Positions 30,503 to 34,027 of a stretch of DNA of 34,027 nt are shown piece by piece. The DNA lies in assembly GCA_017624395.1 (NCBI GenBank), contig JAGANE010000198.1, positions 1 through 34,027 of the forward strand, given 5' to 3'. The notes beneath the pieces were generated by a model. It was not told the origin of the DNA. It did no database searches and saw only the letters and a list, made by a program, of their open reading frames with translations. A program made the translations under genes and the position numbers. The DNA is from Clostridia bacterium. GTDB taxonomy: Bacteria; Bacillota; Clostridia; Oscillospirales; CAG-272. Each line of letters opens with the position of its first letter. The first letter of the stretch is position 1.

Positions 30503-31618
30503 ATGAAAACAATGAATATCGGAGCGCGTCTTGTTGCGCTTTTATGCCTCTTGCTGTGTGTGGCACTTCTGATCTGTTCCTGCGTTAGCCAGGCGGGCAA
30601 CGGAGAGGGCACTGCAGAGCAAACCAAGAATGACAGTGTGACTACTACTGCACCGACAGGAGGAGAACAAAATCCTGCGGGAAACGAAAAAAGCACCTAC
30701 ACCGTAAAGATCCAAACCTCCGAGGGCGGTCTGGAGGGCGTGCGCGTGCAGGCATGCAAGGGAGAATTGTGTTTGGCTCCCGTAATGACCAACGCAACGG
30801 GTGTTGCCACCATTGTGCTGGACAAGAGCGAAAATATTGCCGATTATCACGTCAAGATCAATAAATTTCCTACGGGATATGCGGGAAGCACCACGCAGGA
30901 GTTTTCCTTTGCTGCTGGGGCGACCTCGTTGACGATCTCTCTTTCGGAGTACAAGATCAAGGTGACCGATATGCTGACGGGAATTGCAGACGTCAACGTA
31001 AAGATCGCAAAGTCGGGAGAGGCGGTTGCGAATGCCAAGACCGATGCGCGCGGCGAGGTGATCTTTTTGCTGCCTGCCGATGCTTATACGGCAACGTTGG
31101 ATTGTCCCAACGGCTATCAGCTGACGGGAGACGCTACCTCGTGGGAGCTGACTGCCGAGCAAAAGAGCGCAACGGTGTATCTGGTTGGCGGCAATACGAC
31201 GATCAATAAGACCGTTACGGTAAAGGATCATGACGGAAATCTCAAGTCGGGAGCCGCTGTTGCTATTTACGGCACGGAATCAGATTCCCCTCTTGCAACC
31301 AAAACGACCGACGCTACGGGAAGTGTGACCTTTGAGGGCTTGAACAGCCTTACCAACTACCGCGTGGTGGTTACGGCGGACAGCGTGACGGCATCCGCCG
31401 AGTTTGAAACCTTTGCGTCCACCTCGCTTGAGATCACTCTGCCAGCCCCCACGGCGGCAACCGAGCAGACCTACAAGGTGACCGTGAAGGATGCCGACGG
31501 TGCGACATACACGGTGGGAGCTGTGACGGTTTCTTTGGTGTTCTACGATTCGGTCAACAATACCTTTACTGTTAAATCAACGGCACAAACGCAAACGGCG
31601 TTGCTACCTTTACGTTGA
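30503..31618 (+). CDS. Surface lipoprotein with tandem prealbumin-like domains, part before a frameshift
   Basis: The lipoprotein signal peptide ends in LICSC, and a Thr/Gly/Asn-rich linker follows. Then come three full prealbumin/SpaA-like domains and most of a fourth (opening strands YTVKIQTSEGG, YKIKVTDMLTG, KTVTVKDHDGN, YKVTVKDADGA). The first is the equivalent of the single domain in the two preceding genes. After codon AAA at 31574-31576 the frame turns to nonsense (STAQTQTALLPLR) and stops. Shifting back one base gives INGTNANGVATFTLIPDANG, which completes the fourth domain as its sisters do. ATG at 30503 follows GGAG; an upstream GTG at 30470 would precede that site. Confidence 0.8.
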   Translation: MKTMNIGARLVALLCLLLCVALLICSCVSQAGNGEGTAEQTKNDSVTTTAPTGGEQNPAGNEKSTYTVKIQTSEGGLEGVRVQACKGELCLAPVMTNATGVATIVLDKSENIADYHVKINKFPTGYAGSTTQEFSFAAGATSLTISLSEYKIKVTDMLTGIADVNVKIAKSGEAVANAKTDARGEVIFLLPADAYTATLDCPNGYQLTGDATSWELTAEQKSATVYLVGGNTTINKTVTVKDHDGNLKSGAAVAIYGTESDSPLATKTTDATGSVTFEGLNSLTNYRVVVTADSVTASAEFETFASTSLEITLPAPTAATEQTYKVTVKDADGATYTVGAVTVSLVFYDSVNNTFTVKSTAQTQTALLPLR

Positions 31619-32169
31619 TTCCCGATGCCAACGGCTTCTATTATGCAAGCATTGCGACAACCGATCTTCCTACGGGCTACGAGCTGACGGGAACGGCAGA
31701 TCATTTGTTTATGTTTGGCGATACCTTGGATGCCGAGGTGACGATCCGTCAGGCTCCCGTGTACGGCACCGAAGCCAACCCCGCTCCTTGGAACAACTAT
31801 TCCAACGTGACCAACAATCCCTTCCATCCCGTCAACAACGAGATGACCGTGACACTGGCGGCGGGGCAGACCTATTATATTCAGTTGGCTTGGTCAAGCG
31901 GAATGCAGCTGACCTTTACGGGTGACGTGACCGTGACCTACGGTGAGGAGACCTATGCGGCAGGTGACGTGATCGTGTTTGTTGAAGCAAGCCCCATGCA
32001 GGGAAATGCGCAGGCTGTGATTGCCATTACCTCGGCAAACGGCTCAACGGTAACGCTGACCACTGCGGAATATACCGAAGAAAGTAACGAAAATGATACG
32101 GAGGATGGTCTTACGATTGCCCCGAATGATGACGAGAAAGGCTGGGGAGAATTGATTCCCTTCCATTAA
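31615..32169 (+). CDS. C-terminal part of the third lipoprotein, after the frameshift
   Basis: This piece is the -1 frame relative to the N-terminal part and is open from about 31576. It finishes the fourth prealbumin-like domain (GFYYASIATTDLPTGYELTG) and ends with the C-terminal beta module shared with the preceding lipoprotein (GTEANPAP, then AAGQTYYIQL and VTYGEETYAAGD). The nominal start at 31615 has no ribosome site and no signal peptide, so it is not an independent gene. With one base restored the protein spans 30503-32169 and about 556 residues. Confidence 0.75.
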   Translation: MIPDANGFYYASIATTDLPTGYELTGTADHLFMFGDTLDAEVTIRQAPVYGTEANPAPWNNYSNVTNNPFHPVNNEMTVTLAAGQTYYIQLAWSSGMQLTFTGDVTVTYGEETYAAGDVIVFVEASPMQGNAQAVIAITSANGSTVTLTTAEYTEESNENDTEDGLTIAPNDDEKGWGELIPFH

Positions 32170-32187
32170 TATCTTCAAATAAACGAT

Positions 32188-32223
32188 ATACGCCCTGCAA
32201 TTCGCAAGAATTGCAGGGCGTAT
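32188..32223. terminator. Bidirectional intrinsic terminator
   Basis: A perfect 16-pair stem (32188-32203 with 32208-32223) is capped by GCAA, a stable GNRA tetraloop. T-rich stretches follow on both strands. It separates the convergent lipoprotein and glutamine synthetase genes. Confidence 0.85.
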
Positions 32224-32240
32224 GCTTGTTATTTTGGTTG

Positions 32241-34027
32241 TTATACGCGGAACATCATGTCGCCGTAGGTGGGAACAGGCCAACACTTGGAGGCGGTCAA
32301 GGTCTCCATGGCGTCCACTGCCTGACGCAGCTCCTCCATCAGAGGAAGCACGCGGTTACAGTAGCATTCGGCGCGCTCCTTGGCACCGACGATCGATGCA
32401 GCCACGGTCTCTGCCTCGCGCAAGCGCTCCACGGTGTGGAAGGCTTTGGAATTCCATTCGGAAAGACGGGAGATAATGCTTTTTTCCACGTCGCAGGAGG
32501 CTTCACCGCAGACCGCCATTTTCTTGGTTGCCGTGTCAGCGATCTGTGCGATATATCCCTCCACTGCGGGAATATAATCGCGCGACGCCATTACGATCAT
32601 GGTCAATGCCTCAATGTTGATGATCTTGGCATAGTTTTCAAAGTAGATTTCCTCACGGGAGCGCATTTCCACCTCGCTCATAACGCCGAGAGACGAGAAC
32701 AGCGCGACGTTTTTGGGATCCATAAAGGTTTTGTAGGCATCTACCGAGGTGCGCAGGTTGCTCAGCCCACGGCGTGCAGCTTCCTTTTCCCAATCCTCGG
32801 AGTAGCCGTTTCCGTCAAAGAGAATCCGACGGTGTGCCGAGAAGGTCTCTTTGATCAGCTTGGCAACAGCCGTGTCAAAGCTTTCGGCAGTCTCCAGTGT
32901 GTTGGCAAACTGACGGAAGATCTCCGCAACGGCGGTGTTCAGTACGGTGTTTGGCATAGCAATATTTTGGGACGAGCCGAGCATACGGAACTCAAATTTG
33001 TTACCCGTGAATGCAAAAGGCGAGGTACGGTTGCGGTCGGTGGTATCCTTGCGGAAGACGGGAACCGAGGGGATTCCCAGATCCATCATGCGTTGCTCGG
33101 CTCCGTGATACGCCGTGTTTTCGACGATCGAGTTGATCAGCGCGTTCAGCTCCTCACCCACAAAGATCGAAATGATTGCGGGAGGCGCCTCGCCTGCGCC
33201 AAGACGGTGATCGTTGCCTGCGTAGGCAACCGAGATGCGCAACAGATCCTGATAATCGTCCACAGCCTTAATGATAGCGGCAAGGATCAGAAGGAATTTG
33301 ATGTTGTCCTCGGGCGTTTTTCCGGGATCCAACAGATTTTTGCCGTTTGCCGAGAGAGACCAGTTGTTATGCTTGCCGCTTCCGTTGACGCCCGCATAGG
33401 GCTTTTCGTGAAGCAGACAGACCAGACCGTGCTTTTCGGCAATTTTCTTCATATATTCCATCGTCAACAGATTTTGGTCCACTGCGATGTTTGTGGTGGC
33501 ATAGATGGGTGCCAGCTCGTGCTGTGCGGGTGCCGCCTCATTGTGCTTGGTCTTGGCGTTGATGCCCATTCTCCAAAGCGCTTGGTCAAGATCCGACATA
33601 AATGCGGCGATGCGCGTCTTGAGCGGACCAAAATAGTGATCCTCCAGCTCCTGTCCCTTGGGGGCGGGTGCGCCAAAGAGCGTACGTCCCGCATAAACCA
33701 GATCCTTGCGGCGGTCGTACATGGCTTTGTCGATGATAAAATATTCCTGCTCGGCTCCTACGGTGATGTCCACGCGCTTGGTGGCGGTATCGCCAAACAG
33801 ACGCAAAATGCGCAATGCCTGCGTATTCAGCGCATCCATGGAGCGCAAAAGCGGGGTTTTGGAGTCCAGTGCCTCACCCGTATAGGAGCAGAAAGCGGTG
33901 GGAATATAAAGCGTGCCGTCCTTGACGAAGGCGTAGGATGCGGGATCCCATGCGGTGTAGCCGCGCGCCTCAAAGGTCGCACGCAGACCGCCGGTGGGGA
34001 AGGAGGAGGCGTCGGATTCACCCTTGA
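32241..34027 (-). CDS. glnN: Glutamine synthetase type III (5' end outside the window)
   Basis: The last 594 or so residues of a GSIII enzyme, which makes glutamine from glutamate, ammonia and ATP, are present. The frame is open to the right window edge, so about 100 N-terminal residues are missing. GSIII marks are [19 protein letters not shown] (ammonium and metal site), [26 protein letters not shown] and [23 protein letters not shown] (ATP and glutamate arginines). The C-terminal helical extension typical of type III follows. TTG and ATG codons near 33840 are internal. The gene converges on the lipoprotein cluster and is functionally separate from it. Its promoter is not in the window. Confidence 0.95.
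   Translation of the reverse strand, partial: KGESDASSFPTGGLRATFEARGYTAWDPASYAFVKDGTLYIPTAFCSYTGEALDSKTPLLRSMDALNTQALRILRLFGDTATKRVDITVGAEQEYFIIDKAMYDRRKDLVYAGRTLFGAPAPKGQELEDHYFGPLKTRIAAFMSDLDQALWRMGINAKTKHNEAAPAQHELAPIYATTNIAVDQNLLTMEYMKKIAEKHGLVCLLHEKPYAGVNGSGKHNNWSLSANGKNLLDPGKTPEDNIKFLLILAAIIKAVDDYQDLLRISVAYAGNDHRLGAGEAPPAIISIFVGEELNALINSIVENTAYHGAEQRMMDLGIPSVPVFRKDTTDRNRTSPFAFTGNKFEFRMLGSSQNIAMPNTVLNTAVAEIFRQFANTLETAESFDTAVAKLIKETFSAHRRILFDGNGYSEDWEKEAARRGLSNLRTSVDAYKTFMDPKNVALFSSLGVMSEVEMRSREEIYFENYAKIINIEALTMIVMASRDYIPAVEGYIAQIADTATKKMAVCGEASCDVEKSIISRLSEWNSKAFHTVERLREAETVAASIVGAKERAECYCNRVLPLMEELRQAVDAMETLTASKCWPVPTYGDMMFRV

Noticed and set aside
31571..31590. Programmed -1 ribosomal frameshift in the third lipoprotein
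   Set aside because: The codons GTT AAA do not form a slippery heptamer that re-pairs in the -1 frame; a lost base is simpler.

Overview
The window looks like chromosomal DNA from an uncultured gut-type member of the Clostridia (Bacillota, monoderm). The evidence is lipobox lipoproteins, strong GGAGG ribosome sites, consensus sigma-A promoters, a type III glutamine synthetase, an Opp-type peptide transporter and a BspA-like surface protein. The genus cannot be read from the sequence. There are no RNA genes, insertion sequences or CRISPR arrays.

Layout. (1) 1-1620: the 3' end of an unrecognised gene, a REP-like palindrome, then a minus-strand phd-doc toxin-antitoxin operon with a third gene for a small membrane protein. 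It has a near-perfect promoter and a hairpin terminator. (2) 1740-2600: a single MBL-fold hydrolase gene with its own promoter and terminator. (3) 2671-9266: a carbohydrate locus. An AraC-type regulator and an intracellular sialidase run leftward. Divergently, a five-gene operon encodes a GH5-like glycosidase, an aldose 1-epimerase-like protein, a UlaG-like MBL protein, a DgoD-type galactonate dehydratase and a short-chain dehydrogenase. Together they suggest a non-phosphorylative, De Ley-Doudoroff-like route: galactoside to galactose, to galactonolactone, to galactonate, to 2-keto-3-deoxygalactonate. (4) 9298-25530, minus strand: an eight-gene, 16-kb operon. It starts with a giant subtilisin/BspA-LRR surface protein, followed by a lipoprotein, an oversized peptide-binding lipoprotein, OppB, OppC, OppD, OppF and a small membrane protein. 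This reads as an extracellular proteolysis plus peptide uptake system. (5) 25805-32169, plus strand: three tandem multidomain lipoproteins with prealbumin-like Ig folds. One carries a TlpA-like thioredoxin domain, and they share two modules I do not recognise. (6) 32241 to the window end, minus strand: glutamine synthetase type III, cut by the window edge.

Three genes are interrupted. The protease-LRR gene has an in-frame TGA at 22726-22728, oppF has an in-frame TAG at 10300-10302, and the third lipoprotein has a one-base frameshift near 31574-31577. All three lie in the surface/peptide half. TGA and TAG both end intact genes elsewhere in the window, so global recoding is not the explanation. 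Assembly error, real decay or local readthrough remain possible.
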